DNA of 64,000 bases, taken from contig CAWCZF010000006.1 of the NCBI GenBank assembly GCA_963799975.1, positions 992,001-1,056,000 on the forward strand, read 5' to 3'. Every line of letters starts with the position of its first letter. Position 1 is the first letter of the stretch. The stretch comes from Actinoallomurus sp963799975 (GTDB lineage: Bacteria; Actinomycetota; Actinomycetes; Streptosporangiales; Streptosporangiaceae). Under the pieces are notes generated by a model that saw nothing but the letters and a program-made list of their open reading frames with translations, was not told the DNA's origin and ran no database searches. The translations under genes were made by a program, and so were the position numbers. This document shows positions 46,310 through 54,391 of the stretch, one piece after another.

Positions 46310-47356
46310 TTGCGGTTTTCCCCCAATTCCCGGCGTACCGGATTGACCATCGCGGCCGCCGGAGTCCTCGCGCTCGCCCTCGCTCCCGCCGCGCACGCGG
46401 CCACGCCGAGTCCGACCGCGCAGGCGAAGGTGGCCACCACGCTGGCGAAACAGCTCGGCTCGCGCTCCGCCGGCGCCTACCTCGACTCCTCGCACACGCT
46501 GGTCGTCAATGTGACCAACGCGGCCGACGCGAAGGCCGTACGCGCCGCGGGCGCCACGCCGCGGACCGTCGCGCGCAGCGGCGCACAGCTCGCGCAGGCG
46601 AAGCAGGCGATCGACGCCGCGGCCGTACCGGGCACCGCGCGGATGGTCGACCCGCGCACCGACCAGGTCGTGGTCGAGGTTGACAGCTCTGTCACGGGCG
46701 CCCGGCTCAGCAAGATCCAGAAGAGCGTCGCGGCGCAGGGCGCGGCCGTACGGCTACGCCACGTGAGCGGTAAGTTCCGTCCGCTTATCGGCGGCGGCGA
46801 CGCGATCTGGGGCAGCGGCTACCGCTGCTCGCTCGGCTTCAACGTGACGACCAGCGGCGGCGCGGCGGCCTTCATCACCGCCGGGCACTGCGGCAACGTG
46901 GTCGGCACCTGGTACTCCGACCAGGGCGAGAGCAGCGAGCTCGCCACGACCGGCGACAGCGTGTTCCCGGGCAACGACTACTCGATCGCCACGTACACGG
47001 GCGGCGCCGCGCACCCCAGCGAGGTCGACCTGTACGACGGCTCGACTCAGCCGATCAGCGGTGCGGGCAACGCGACGGTCGGCGAGTCCGTCCAGCGCAG
47101 CGGCAGCACGTCGGGCCTGCACGGCGGCACGGTGTCGGCGACCGGCGCGTCGGTGACGTACGAGGAGGGCACGGTCGACGGCCTCATCGACACGGACGTG
47201 TGCGCGGAGCCGGGCGACAGCGGCGGCGCGCTGTTCGACGGCAGCACCGCGCTGGGCCTCACCTCGGGCGGCAGCGGCGACTGCACGTCCGGCGGCGAGA
47301 CCTTCTTCCAGCCGGTCCCGGCCGCGCTGAGCGCCCTGGGCGCGAGCATCGGCTGA
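46310..47356 (+). CDS. Secreted streptogrisin/alpha-lytic-type S1 serine protease
   Basis: The TTG at 46310 is chosen because GGGAGGCACG precedes it and it gives a twin-Arg-containing signal peptide ending AHA. A pro-region (about residues 25-155, with the repeated VVVEVDSSVTGARLSKIQ block) is followed by the protease domain. The triad is visible: H193 in ITAGHCG, D223 in GNDYSIATY and S304 in EPGDSGGALF. The pro-domain of this family acts as a folding chaperone and is removed by self-cleavage. An extracellular protease with chymotrypsin-like fold is expected. A terminator follows. Confidence 0.93.
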   Translation: MRFSPNSRRTGLTIAAAGVLALALAPAAHAATPSPTAQAKVATTLAKQLGSRSAGAYLDSSHTLVVNVTNAADAKAVRAAGATPRTVARSGAQLAQAKQAIDAAAVPGTARMVDPRTDQVVVEVDSSVTGARLSKIQKSVAAQGAAVRLRHVSGKFRPLIGGGDAIWGSGYRCSLGFNVTTSGGAAAFITAGHCGNVVGTWYSDQGESSELATTGDSVFPGNDYSIATYTGGAAHPSEVDLYDGSTQPISGAGNATVGESVQRSGSTSGLHGGTVSATGASVTYEEGTVDGLIDTDVCAEPGDSGGALFDGSTALGLTSGGSGDCTSGGETFFQPVPAALSALGASIG

Positions 47357-47371
47357 CGATCTCCTTCCGGT

Positions 47372-47410
47372 ACGGAACCCCTGCGGGCGCGCGGCCCGCG
47401 GGGGTTCCGT
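47372..47410 (+). terminator. Terminator after the S1 protease gene
   Basis: ACGGAACCCC (47372-47381) and GGGGTTCCGT (47401-47410) form a 10-bp stem, extended inside by CGGGC/GCCCG pairing, 16 bases after the protease stop. It probably ends that transcript before the Nudix gene. Confidence 0.75.
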
Positions 47411-47480
47411 CATTCCGGTACCGGGCGGCCCCTCCGGGGGTGCGGCAGACTTCGCGCGTGGAGACCCTTCGGCGCCGCCC

Positions 47481-47954
47481 ATGACTCCTGTCTTGGCACT
47501 GGACGAGAGGACGGGGAACGCGCTGACCGCGTTCCTGCCCGCGGCGCACGGCTCGGGGGCGCCCGGCGACGCGCCGACGCCCGCGGCCCTGGTCGCGGTC
47601 TGGTGCGGCCGGCACCTGCTGCTGGTCCACGACCGCCACCGGCGGCAGTGGGAGCTGCCCGGCGGCCGGATCGACCCCGGCGAGACCGCGCTCCAGGCCG
47701 CCGTACGCGAGTTGCGCGAGGAGAGCGGCCTGCACCTGCCCGTCCTCACTTTCGCCGGGTACGCCCGCTTCCGGCTCACCCGCCCGCCGCGCGGCGAGTA
47801 CGCGGCCGTCTACACCGCCCGCACCGGCACCCGCCACCAGGACTTCGTACCCAACGAGGAGATCGGCGCCGTCTGCTGGTGGGACACCGCCGGTCCCGCT
47901 CCCGGCGGCACGCAGATCCTCGACGCGACCCTGGCGCGATTGACCGGCCCCTGA
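47481..47954 (+). CDS. NUDIX hydrolase
   Basis: The 157-residue protein contains a complete Nudix box, GGRIDPGETALQAAVRELREES with the GL ending, at about residues 60-83. A preceding strand LLLVHDRHRRQWELP and a C-terminal WWDTAG region complete the fold. Nudix enzymes hydrolyse nucleoside diphosphates linked to another group; substrate unknown. The start ATG is close behind a terminator and no clear operon partner exists. Confidence 0.9.
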   Translation: MTPVLALDERTGNALTAFLPAAHGSGAPGDAPTPAALVAVWCGRHLLLVHDRHRRQWELPGGRIDPGETALQAAVRELREESGLHLPVLTFAGYARFRLTRPPRGEYAAVYTARTGTRHQDFVPNEEIGAVCWWDTAGPAPGGTQILDATLARLTGP

Positions 47955-48143
47955 CGGCGCGGGTTTCGCCCGTCCCTGAACCGGGCCGGCCTGCGCTGCG
48001 TACCGAAGGCCGTGAGGTGCCGTCAGAGGCACCGCCGCGGAGCGGAGACGCGAAATGGCCAACGCACGGCAGCACCGATGTGACCCCCACCCATCTCGTA
48101 CGGGCATCGGGACCCGGCGGCACACCTACGCGGGAGGCCGGCG

Positions 48144-49349
48144 ATGACCATCACCGCGACGGCCGCACCCACGACGCGGCTGCTGGCCGGGTTCCACGAG
48201 CTCGGCCGTGCGGCCCGGCTGACCGACCACCTCGACTGGTACGGCCCGGCGCGCCTGCCCGGAGGCGACGCCGAGTACCTGATCCGCGCGATCGAGGAGG
48301 CCGGGCTCACCGGGCGCGGGGGAGCGGGGTTCCCGACCGCGCGCGAGCTGCGGTGTGCCGCCGCCGCCGAAGAGCCCTGCGTCGTACTCGTCGACGCCGC
48401 CGATCGCGAGCCCGCTAGCGCCAAGGACCGCCTGCTCCTCGCCGTCGCACCCCACCTGGTCATCGACGGCGCCGTACTCGCCGCGCGTGCCGTGGGCGCG
48501 CGCGAGATCGTCGTGTGCGCCCGATCCACGGCCGCCGTCGACGCGGCGGTGGCCGAACGGGACCGCGCGCGACTGGCGTCGGTGCCCATCCGTGCCTGTG
48601 CGGTGCCGGGCGGCTACCTCGCCCGCGAGGAGACCGCGCTGATCAACTGGATCAACGGCGGCGAGCCCCGGCCCTCACCCACCCGCCCGCACGTCGGCGG
48701 CGTCCCCACCCTGGCCGCCAACGCCGAGACCTACGCCCACATCGCGCTCATCGCCCGGTACGGACCCGAGTGGTTCCGCTCATGCGGCATCGACGAGTCA
48801 CCGGGCACGGCCCTGTTCACGGTGTCCGGCGCCGTACAACGGCCCGGGGTGGTCGAGGCGCCGACCGGTACGAGCGTCGGCGCGTTGCTGCGCCTCGCGG
48901 GCGGCCCGTCCGAGCCGGTGCAGGCCATCCTCACCGGCGGGTACGGCGGAGGCTGGCTGCCCCCGGCCCTCCTGGAGATGCCCGCGCGGCCCGAGCTGTT
49001 CGCCCAGGCGGGCGCCACGCTCGGCCCCGGCATCGTGGTCGCGCTGCCCGCGCGGGCGTGCGGCCTGGCCGAGTCGGCCCGGGTGCTCGCCTGGCTGGCC
49101 GATCAGGACCTCGGCACATGCCGCACGTGCTCCGTCGGCCTGCCCGCCATCGCCGCGGACTTCGCCGCGCTCGCCGCCGGCGCGGCCGATCCGGGGCGGC
49201 TGCGCGAACGGCTCCCCGGCGACGGCGCCTGCCGTCACCACGAGGGCCCTGTACGGTTCGCGGCCAGCGCCCTCCGGACGTTCGAGCCCCACCTGCGCCA
49301 CCACGACGCGGCATGCCGGGAACTGCCGCCCGTACTGCCCCTGTCATGA
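48144..49349 (+). CDS. Stand-alone NuoF-like flavoprotein (FMN, SLBB, 3-Cys cluster)
   Basis: The 401-residue protein contains the NuoF FMN-binding motif GLTGRGGAGFPT near residues 54-65, the NAD-region motif VDAADREPASAKDRLLL, an SLBB-like beta-grasp (SVGALLRLAGG) and a C-terminal Fe-S region. That region has TCRTCSVGLPAIA and GACRHHEGP rather than the canonical CGxCxxC...C of complex I, so one cysteine ligand of the usual 4Fe-4S site is replaced by Gly. Actinomycetes have such solitary homologues outside complex I, probably coupling NADH oxidation to another partner. The start is preceded by GGGAGGCC. Its neighbours are dormancy-type genes. Confidence 0.82.
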   Translation: MTITATAAPTTRLLAGFHELGRAARLTDHLDWYGPARLPGGDAEYLIRAIEEAGLTGRGGAGFPTARELRCAAAAEEPCVVLVDAADREPASAKDRLLLAVAPHLVIDGAVLAARAVGAREIVVCARSTAAVDAAVAERDRARLASVPIRACAVPGGYLAREETALINWINGGEPRPSPTRPHVGGVPTLAANAETYAHIALIARYGPEWFRSCGIDESPGTALFTVSGAVQRPGVVEAPTGTSVGALLRLAGGPSEPVQAILTGGYGGGWLPPALLEMPARPELFAQAGATLGPGIVVALPARACGLAESARVLAWLADQDLGTCRTCSVGLPAIAADFAALAAGAADPGRLRERLPGDGACRHHEGPVRFAASALRTFEPHLRHHDAACRELPPVLPLS

Positions 49350-49359
49350 GGGCCGGGGA

Positions 49360-49500
49360 TCACTCCCCGTCGTCGAGTTCTCGCGTCAGCACCTGTACGG
49401 CGTGCGTGAGCAGTGCCACTTTCGTCTCCAACTGGAGGATGCGTTCCTCCAGCAGGGCGGTCGAGGGCGCGCGAAAGCCGAAGTCGATCTGCCGTGTCAT
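49360..49500 (-). CDS. Small coiled-coil protein, unknown
   Basis: A 46-residue product starts at ATG 49498-49500 behind an excellent CGAGAGGAGGGAAG. After MTRQIDFGFRAPS it is a heptad-like helix (ALLEERILQLETKVALLTH) ending RELDDGE. The strong ribosome site and clear amphipathic pattern argue that it is real although shorter than usual cut-offs. It is the last minus-strand gene after the CBS-domain gene, 53 bases downstream, and probably in the same operon. Role unknown; helical oligomer or adaptor is a guess. Confidence 0.6.
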   Translation of the reverse strand: MTRQIDFGFRAPSTALLEERILQLETKVALLTHAVQVLTRELDDGE

Positions 49501-49553
49501 CTTCCCTCCTCTCGTCACTCGCGGCTCGTGCTCGGCCCCACGCGTGCGCGTGT

Positions 49554-50027
49554 TCAGCCCGGCAGCACCGGCTCGATCCGGTACAGGGCGGGCGGCCTCA
49601 CCTGTCCCGCCGTCGCGGCGTGCCGGTGGCCCGCGACCGCGGCGACCAGGTCGCGGGCGGTGACCAGCCCCACCAGGCGGTCGTCGGCGTCGATGACGGC
49701 GACGAAGTCCTGCTGGGCGGCCAGCATCGCGCGCGCCGTCTCGGCGACCGAGTCCGACGCGGCGACGTGCGGCGTCGGGCGGGTGCCGACGACCGCGCTC
49801 ACCGGCATCCGCATCCGGTCTGGCCCCCCGCCGTCCCAGGCCGCGGCCATCGTCTCCGCGTCGAGTACGCCGACGCAGTGCCCGTCGGCGGCGATCACCG
49901 GCACGTGGTGGTATCCGCCCTGTCGCATCAGCTCCCACGCCATCAACGTGGTCTCCTCGGCCGCGACGGTGAGCACGTCCGTGGACATCACGTCGGCGAC
50001 GACGCTCTCCTCAAAGCTCGGCATCAT
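49554..50027 (-). CDS. Tandem CBS-domain protein
   Basis: The 157-residue protein consists of two CBS motifs: VADVMSTDVLTVAAEETTLMAWELM with GGYHHVPVI, and VSAVVGTRPTPHVAASDSV with DRLVGLVTARDLVAAVAG. Such stand-alone pairs bind adenosine nucleotides; the best known actinobacterial example is the hypoxic response protein of mycobacteria. Its start overlaps the stop of the PNPOx-like gene (ATGA), so the two are co-translated. It lies among a histidine kinase and a universal stress protein, which fits a dormancy or energy-stress role. Confidence 0.9.
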   Translation of the reverse strand: MMPSFEESVVADVMSTDVLTVAAEETTLMAWELMRQGGYHHVPVIAADGHCVGVLDAETMAAAWDGGGPDRMRMPVSAVVGTRPTPHVAASDSVAETARAMLAAQQDFVAVIDADDRLVGLVTARDLVAAVAGHRHAATAGQVRPPALYRIEPVLPG

Positions 50028-50452
50028 GGCGTTGCCTCCAGATAGGTCGGATGGATCCGGCGCCCGCTCACGTACTCGCCGCGGATCCGGATGAAGTACC
50101 CCAGCCCCTCCGGCGCCCAGGACCGCAGGGGCAGCCGGGAGAGCCGCTCGACCTCGGTCGCGGCGCGTACGACGCGTGCCTCGCCGATCACCGTCACCGA
50201 CCAGCCCGAACGGCTGCCCGGAGCGAACGCGTCGGCCTCGAACGCGACGACCGCGCCACGCGTGGCCGACACCAGCTTGGAGTCACGGGGCATCGAGATG
50301 ATCACGTCGTCCCCGTCGAAGACGAAGTGCACCGGCTGGATCGCGGGCAGCGCGCGGTCGGTGAAGACCACCCGGCCGAGGGTCACGGACCGCATGAGGG
50401 ACAGGCAGTCGTCGCGATCGAGGACTTCGAGCCCGTTCGCGTCGAGTCTCAT
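50024..50452 (-). CDS. Pyridoxamine 5'-phosphate oxidase-like flavin/F420-binding protein
   Basis: The 142-residue protein has the split-barrel motif: CLSLMRSVTLGRVVFTDRALPAIQPVHFVFDGDDVII, then SATRGAVVAFEADAF, and ends with a FIRIRGEYVSGRRI strand. Members bind FMN, F420 or heme and are abundant in actinobacterial stress regulons. ATG 50452 is chosen; upstream in-frame codons extend into the promoter, which contains GGGACCTTCG in the same orientation about 40 bases upstream. It overlaps the CBS gene by four bases. Confidence 0.87.
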   Translation of the reverse strand: MRLDANGLEVLDRDDCLSLMRSVTLGRVVFTDRALPAIQPVHFVFDGDDVIISMPRDSKLVSATRGAVVAFEADAFAPGSRSGWSVTVIGEARVVRAATEVERLSRLPLRSWAPEGLGYFIRIRGEYVSGRRIHPTYLEATP

Positions 50453-50490
50453 GCCTCGATGCTGCGCCCGGCGGCGTCCGCCGGGGCAGA

Positions 50491-50502
50491 GGCGAAGGTC
50501 CC
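50491..50502 (-). promoter_or_regulatory. DosR/OsdR-like half box upstream of PNPOx-CBS operon
   Basis: Read on the minus strand the sequence is CGGGACCTTCGCC. It shares the ten bases GGGACCTTCG with the palindromic box ahead of the universal stress protein gene (52420-52435), in the same orientation relative to its gene and about 40 bases upstream of the start. Confidence 0.45.
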
Positions 50503-50680
50503 GGCCCGCGCTGCGTTCCGCGGGCCGGGCCACCGGCCAAAGACCTTCCCCGGCGATCCGTGCCGTGATCGCGTGCGCCGGGTACGACCCGTCATGAACC
50601 GCCGGGGTACTGGGTTAAATGCCCACTGAACTGCTGTTTCATACTGGTTGGAGCGGAACGAAGACGGGAGGCGTGGAGCC

Positions 50681-52399
50681 GTGGCCCCTGAGAGGCCGCC
50701 CGGCGACGACCGCGCTCGCATGGTGCTGCCCCAGCTGCGGCTGGACGATCTGCTCGCCGAGCTCCAGACCCGGCTCGCGGCGGTGCTCGTCACCCGCGAC
50801 CGCGTGCACGCGCTGCTCGAGGCGGTCGTGTCGATCGAGAGCGACCTGGAGCTGGAGAACGTCCTCCACCGGATCGTGGAGGCGGCGACGGCGCTGGTCG
50901 ACGCACGCTACGGCGCGCTCGGCGTGATCGGCGACGGCGACCGGCTGGCCCGGTTCGTGACCGTCGGCGTCACCGAGGATGAGATCGCCGCGATCGGCCA
51001 CTGGCCCGCCGGACACGGCATCCTCGGCCTGCTGATCAAGGAACCCGCCGCGATGCGGCTGCCGGACCTGTCCGCGCACCCCGCGTCGTCGGGGTTCCCG
51101 CCGTACCATCCGCCGATGCGGAGGTTCCTGGGCGTCCCGGTGCGCGTACGCGGTGAGGTGTTCGGCAACCTCTACCTGACCGAGAAGGCCGGGGGCGGGG
51201 AGTTCGACGAGGACGACGAGAGCGTCGTCGCCGCGCTCGCCACCGCCGCGGGCGTGGCGATCGAGAACGCGCGCCTCTACCAGGAGGCACGGCAGCGCGA
51301 ACGCTGGCGGGAGGCCTCCGCCGAGGTGTCCACCTCGCTGCTGTCGGGCACCGCGCCCGCCGAGGTGCTCGCGCTGGTGGCACGGCGGGCGCGGGAGATC
51401 TGCGACGCGACGTACGCCGCGGTCGCGCTGGCGGAGGGGGAGTCGCTCACCGTCGAGGCGGCCGACGGCGAGGAGGCGGAGGCGCTGACCGGCCTCCGCG
51501 TCGCGATCGACGACGCGCTGGCCGGGCCGGTGCTGAGCGGCGGCGGCTCGCTGATCCTCGCCGATGCCCAGCAGGCGGCACGTACGCCGCGGTCCCCGCC
51601 GCCGGTCCCGATGGGCCCGGCGCTGATCGTCCCGCTCGGCACCGGCCCGGCCGTACGCGGGGTGCTGTCGGTGGCCAACGCCCCGGGCCGGCCGGCCTTC
51701 ACCGAGTCCGCCCAGCGCCTGCTGGAGGCGTTCGCCGCCCAGGCCGCCGTCGCCCTCGAACTCGCCGAACGCCGGCGCGACGCCGAGCGCCTCTCACTGC
51801 TGGAAGATCGCGACCGCATCGCCAAGGACCTGCACGACACGGTGATCCAGCGCCTGTTCGCCACCGCCATGACGCTGATGAGCGCCATCAAGATCACCGA
51901 GCGGCCCGACGTCGCCGTACGCGTCCAGCGGGCCGTCGACGACCTGGACGACACGATCCGCCAGATCCGCTCGACGATCTTCGCGCTCCAGACGGCGCCC
52001 GGCGGCCGCCCGGCGCTGCGCGGCCGGATCCTCGCGGTCGCCGAGGGCGTCGCCGAGAGCCTCGGGCACACCCCCGCCGTACGCCTGGAGGGCCTGCTCG
52101 ACACCCTGGTGAGCGACGAGATCGGCGAACAGTTGATCGCCGTCCTCCGGGAGGCCCTCTCCAACGTCGTACGGCACGCGCACGCCCGTCAGGTCCGGGT
52201 GTCGGTGGAGGCCGGGGACGCGCTCGTCCTCGTGGTCGAGGACGACGGGACGGGCATCCCGGCCGGGGGCCGGCGCAGCGGCCTGCGCAACCTCGCCGAG
52301 CGCGCCCATGCCCTCGGCGGCTCCTTCGAGACGCGCGACCGGGCGGGCGGCGGGAGCGTGCTGGAGTGGCGCGTGCCGCTGCCCGCCGCGTACGGGTGA
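50681..52399 (+). CDS. GAF-GAF sensor histidine kinase, DevS/DosS-like
   Basis: GTG 50681 is chosen because ACGGGAGG lies eight bases before it. The 572-residue protein has two GAF domains (about 45-190 and 205-365), a HisKA_3 dimerisation domain with H385 in DRIAKDLHDTVIQRLFA, and an HATPase_c domain with LREALSNVVRHAHA and the G-box DDGTGIP. No membrane segments are seen, so it is cytosolic. The architecture equals that of the oxygen/redox sensors DevS and DosT of mycobacteria, in which the first GAF binds heme. No response regulator gene lies in the window. Neighbouring genes match a dormancy regulon. Confidence 0.9.
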   Translation: MAPERPPGDDRARMVLPQLRLDDLLAELQTRLAAVLVTRDRVHALLEAVVSIESDLELENVLHRIVEAATALVDARYGALGVIGDGDRLARFVTVGVTEDEIAAIGHWPAGHGILGLLIKEPAAMRLPDLSAHPASSGFPPYHPPMRRFLGVPVRVRGEVFGNLYLTEKAGGGEFDEDDESVVAALATAAGVAIENARLYQEARQRERWREASAEVSTSLLSGTAPAEVLALVARRAREICDATYAAVALAEGESLTVEAADGEEAEALTGLRVAIDDALAGPVLSGGGSLILADAQQAARTPRSPPPVPMGPALIVPLGTGPAVRGVLSVANAPGRPAFTESAQRLLEAFAAQAAVALELAERRRDAERLSLLEDRDRIAKDLHDTVIQRLFATAMTLMSAIKITERPDVAVRVQRAVDDLDDTIRQIRSTIFALQTAPGGRPALRGRILAVAEGVAESLGHTPAVRLEGLLDTLVSDEIGEQLIAVLREALSNVVRHAHARQVRVSVEAGDALVLVVEDDGTGIPAGGRRSGLRNLAERAHALGGSFETRDRAGGGSVLEWRVPLPAAYG

Positions 52400-52419
52400 G
52401 AGGCGAGCGGCACCGTACC

Positions 52420-52435
52420 GGGGACCTTCGGCCCC
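52420..52435 (+). promoter_or_regulatory. Palindromic DosR/OsdR-like box upstream of universal stress protein
   Basis: GGGGACCTTCGGCCCC is an imperfect palindrome 95 bases before the universal stress protein start. It resembles the GGGAC-N-GTCCC type site of the mycobacterial dormancy regulator and shares GGGACCTTCG with the upstream region of the PNPOx-CBS operon. Confidence 0.5.
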
Positions 52436-52530
52436 TTATGGGCGCCGGCCGTTCACGGCGACGCTGGTCAGGCAGGCTTCGCGGCGGTGAGGGGGTACCC
52501 GCCGCATGTGCCGACCAGGAGGAGCGCACC

Positions 52531-53361
52531 ATGATCCAACCGATCGTCGTCGGAACCGATGGCTCACCGCGTGCCGATCTCGCCGTGGAGTGGGCCGCCG
52601 ACGAGGCCACGCTCAGGCGGCGGCCGCTGCACGTCGTGCACGCGGCCGAACGCTGGGAGCGCGACCTGCCCTTTCACTCGGCGCCGGGGACGTGTGAGTC
52701 CCTGACCGAGTCCGGCGGACGCGTCCTCGCCGAGGCCGTCGAACGCGTCGCCAAGACCCGGCCCGCCCTCCTGGTCACCACCGAACTCGATCTACGGAAC
52801 CCCGGCGCGTGCGCTACGCGCCCAGGGCCGCCGGGCCGATGAGATCATCGTCGGCCACCGCGGCCTGGGCGGCTTCCCGGGCATGCCGCTGGGCTCGACC
52901 GGCCTCGGCGTCGCCGGGCACGTCGCCGCGCCGGTGATCATCGTACGGGGGGAGGCGGGGGAGCGCCGCGGCGAGGTGCTGGTCGGCGTGGACCTCCATG
53001 GCGACCCGGCCGAGGTACTGCGCTACGCCTTCGAGTCGGCGGCCCTCCGCGGCGCGTGGGTACGCGTGGTCCACGCGTGGCAGGTCCCCACGGTGCGTAC
53101 GGTCTCGGTCCACGAGGCCGCGGCCCTGCCCAGGAACGCCTGTCCGACACGCTCGCCCCGTGGCGAGCCGAGTTCCCGGACGTGGGCGTGGTCGAACAGA
53201 CCCCGTGCGCACACCCGGTCGGCGCGCTGGCCGAGCGTTCGGCCCGCGCAGCCCTGCTCGTCGTCGGCACGGCCTGCGGCAGCCCGTACCTCGGGCCCGT
53301 CGGCCACGGCGCGATCCAGCACGCCGACTGCCCGGTCGCCGTGGTGACCCGCCCGGAGTGA
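52531..53361 (+). CDS. Tandem universal stress protein (two compensating frameshifts)
   Basis: ATG 52531 follows AGGAGGAGCG. Residues 1-140 form the first USP domain (IVVGTDGSPRADLAVEWAADEA; ATP loop GHRGLGGFPGMPLGS) and the rest a second one (VLVGVDLHGDPAEVLRYAFESA; VGTACGSPYLGPVG). The two-domain layout matches the dormancy-associated stress proteins of actinobacteria, which bind ATP. An extra base at about 52797 and a missing base at about 53135 break the frame but cancel, leaving a total of about 276 residues. Both lie in loops between conserved strands. Confidence 0.87.
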
Positions 53362-53368
53362 CCGCGTT

Positions 53369-53716
53369 TCACGGCGCCCGGCGCGCCATCCCGCTGCGGT
53401 CCCGCAGGGTCACCCGTTTCTGGAGAATCCGGCGCATGACGCCGTAGCCACAGCCGAACCGCTCGGCCACCTGCCGAATGCTCCAGCCCTGCTGGTAAAG
53501 GCGCGCCGCGTCCTCGGCCAGCCGGTCGGCCTCGGTGGGCCCCGCGTCGTCCGCGAGAACGTCGTCGACCGCCGAGCGGGCGTAACGACGATGGCCGCCG
53601 GGCGTGAGCAACGGCGTCAGTCGCCCTTCGCGCGCCCACTTGGCGATGGTCGGGGTACGGACGCCGAGCATCTCGGCCGCCTCTCGCGGTCTGAGCAGTT
53701 CTTCTGGTTGCTGCAT
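53369..53716 (-). CDS. MerR/excisionase-type helix-turn-helix protein with a second HTH
   Basis: The 115-residue protein begins with a HTH_17-like domain (LLRPREAAEMLGVRTPTIAKWAREGRLTP and GGHRRYARSAVDDVL), as in BldC-like and excisionase proteins. It ends with a second resolvase-like HTH (GWSIRQVAERFGCGYGVMRRIL). Actinomycete regulators with this pairing control development or stress genes. The start is separated by six bases from the preceding small gene on the same strand, so they form a pair. The stop lies eight bases beyond the converging USP stop. Confidence 0.8.
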   Translation of the reverse strand: MQQPEELLRPREAAEMLGVRTPTIAKWAREGRLTPLLTPGGHRRYARSAVDDVLADDAGPTEADRLAEDAARLYQQGWSIRQVAERFGCGYGVMRRILQKRVTLRDRSGMARRAP

Positions 53717-53722
53717 TTCTCT

Positions 53723-53965
53723 TTATCGTCGCGTCAGAGGGTGGCCGACAGCGGCGAGGTGCCGCTCTATCTGGACGATACGGAAATCCCCGATTCCGGA
53801 TATCTCGCCCAGCCTTCCGGCATCGGCGATGCGAATGACATCCGCCAGCGTCTCCGGCGGTGGGAATGACCGCAGCCCGCGCGCCAGCCCGAGCGGAATG
53901 AAGACACTGGGCGGCAACCCGATTTTGGTGAGCCGCGTGTCGACCGGCATGGCCGTCACGTCCAC
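53723..53965 (-). CDS. Small helix-hairpin-helix protein
   Basis: The 80-residue product starts at GTG 53965 behind GGAAAGGGGTGA. Its C-terminal half reads ETLADVIRIADAGRLGEISGIGDFRIVQIERHLAAVG, matching a helix-hairpin-helix of the RNA polymerase alpha C-terminal domain type (LGEISGIG hairpin). Such small proteins occur with HTH_17 partners in actinomycetes. It probably binds DNA or a partner protein. It forms a two-gene unit with the HTH protein downstream. Confidence 0.65.
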   Translation of the reverse strand: MDVTAMPVDTRLTKIGLPPSVFIPLGLARGLRSFPPPETLADVIRIADAGRLGEISGIGDFRIVQIERHLAAVGHPLTRR

Positions 53966-54020
53966 TCACCCCTTTCCAGCGTTGCCCGGCTGCACTTGAT
54001 CCAGCTCGCGCCCGTCGCCA

Positions 54021-54290
54021 TCAGAACACCCGGACCGAGACGACCTTGGAGATCAGCTCGACGGCGTGCTCTACTTGCTGAGCTGCGCAGATGGGCTTCC
54101 CCCACGACCACCACCACATGAGTTTCCCGTCGGCGTCGAGCCGCAGGGTGACCATTTCGGCCATGTGCGCGTTCCCGTCGGGAGCGTTGATCTTGATTGC
54201 ACTGGATGGTTCGAGAACGTCGACGGCCAGACCCGCTTTCGAGCACGCCTCGACCATCCGCTTCACGATCTTTTCGGCATCTTGGTTCAC
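54021..54290 (-). CDS. Small uncharacterised protein
   Basis: The 89-residue product starts with GTG 54290 (MNQDAEKIVKRMVEAC). A predicted helix is followed by three strands, AHMAEMVTLRLDADGKLMWWWSWGKPI, and a C-terminal helix AQQVEHAVELISKVVSV. The Trp-rich strand pattern is found in actinomycete proteins next to XRE-DUF5753 regulators. It is transcribed divergently from such a regulator with about 100 bases between. Function unknown. Confidence 0.6.
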   Translation of the reverse strand: MNQDAEKIVKRMVEACSKAGLAVDVLEPSSAIKINAPDGNAHMAEMVTLRLDADGKLMWWWSWGKPICAAQQVEHAVELISKVVSVRVF

Positions 54291-54292
54291 GC

Positions 54293-54320
54293 TTACAGAT
54301 TGGCGTCGGGTCGCTACGAT
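54293..54320 (+). promoter_or_regulatory. Sigma-70-type promoter for the XRE regulator
   Basis: TTACAG (54293-54298) and TACGAT (54315-54320) are separated by 16 bases, close to the housekeeping consensus, about 72 bases upstream of the ATG at 54392. The position in the divergent intergenic gap fits the regulator's promoter. Confidence 0.5.
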
Positions 54321-54369
54321 GAGAAGGTATTACGCGCGCCACGCCAATGTCACAAGGGAAAATCAGGGT

Positions 54370-54386
54370 TGTACGGAGGGTGTACA
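54370..54386 (+). promoter_or_regulatory. TGTAC/GTACA dyad enclosing the ribosome binding site
   Basis: TGTAC (54370-54374) and GTACA (54382-54386) flank GGAGGGT, which contains the Shine-Dalgarno sequence of the XRE gene at 54392. It could be an RNA hairpin presenting the ribosome site in its loop or a DNA site for autorepression. Confidence 0.35.
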
Positions 54387-54391
54387 GAGCA

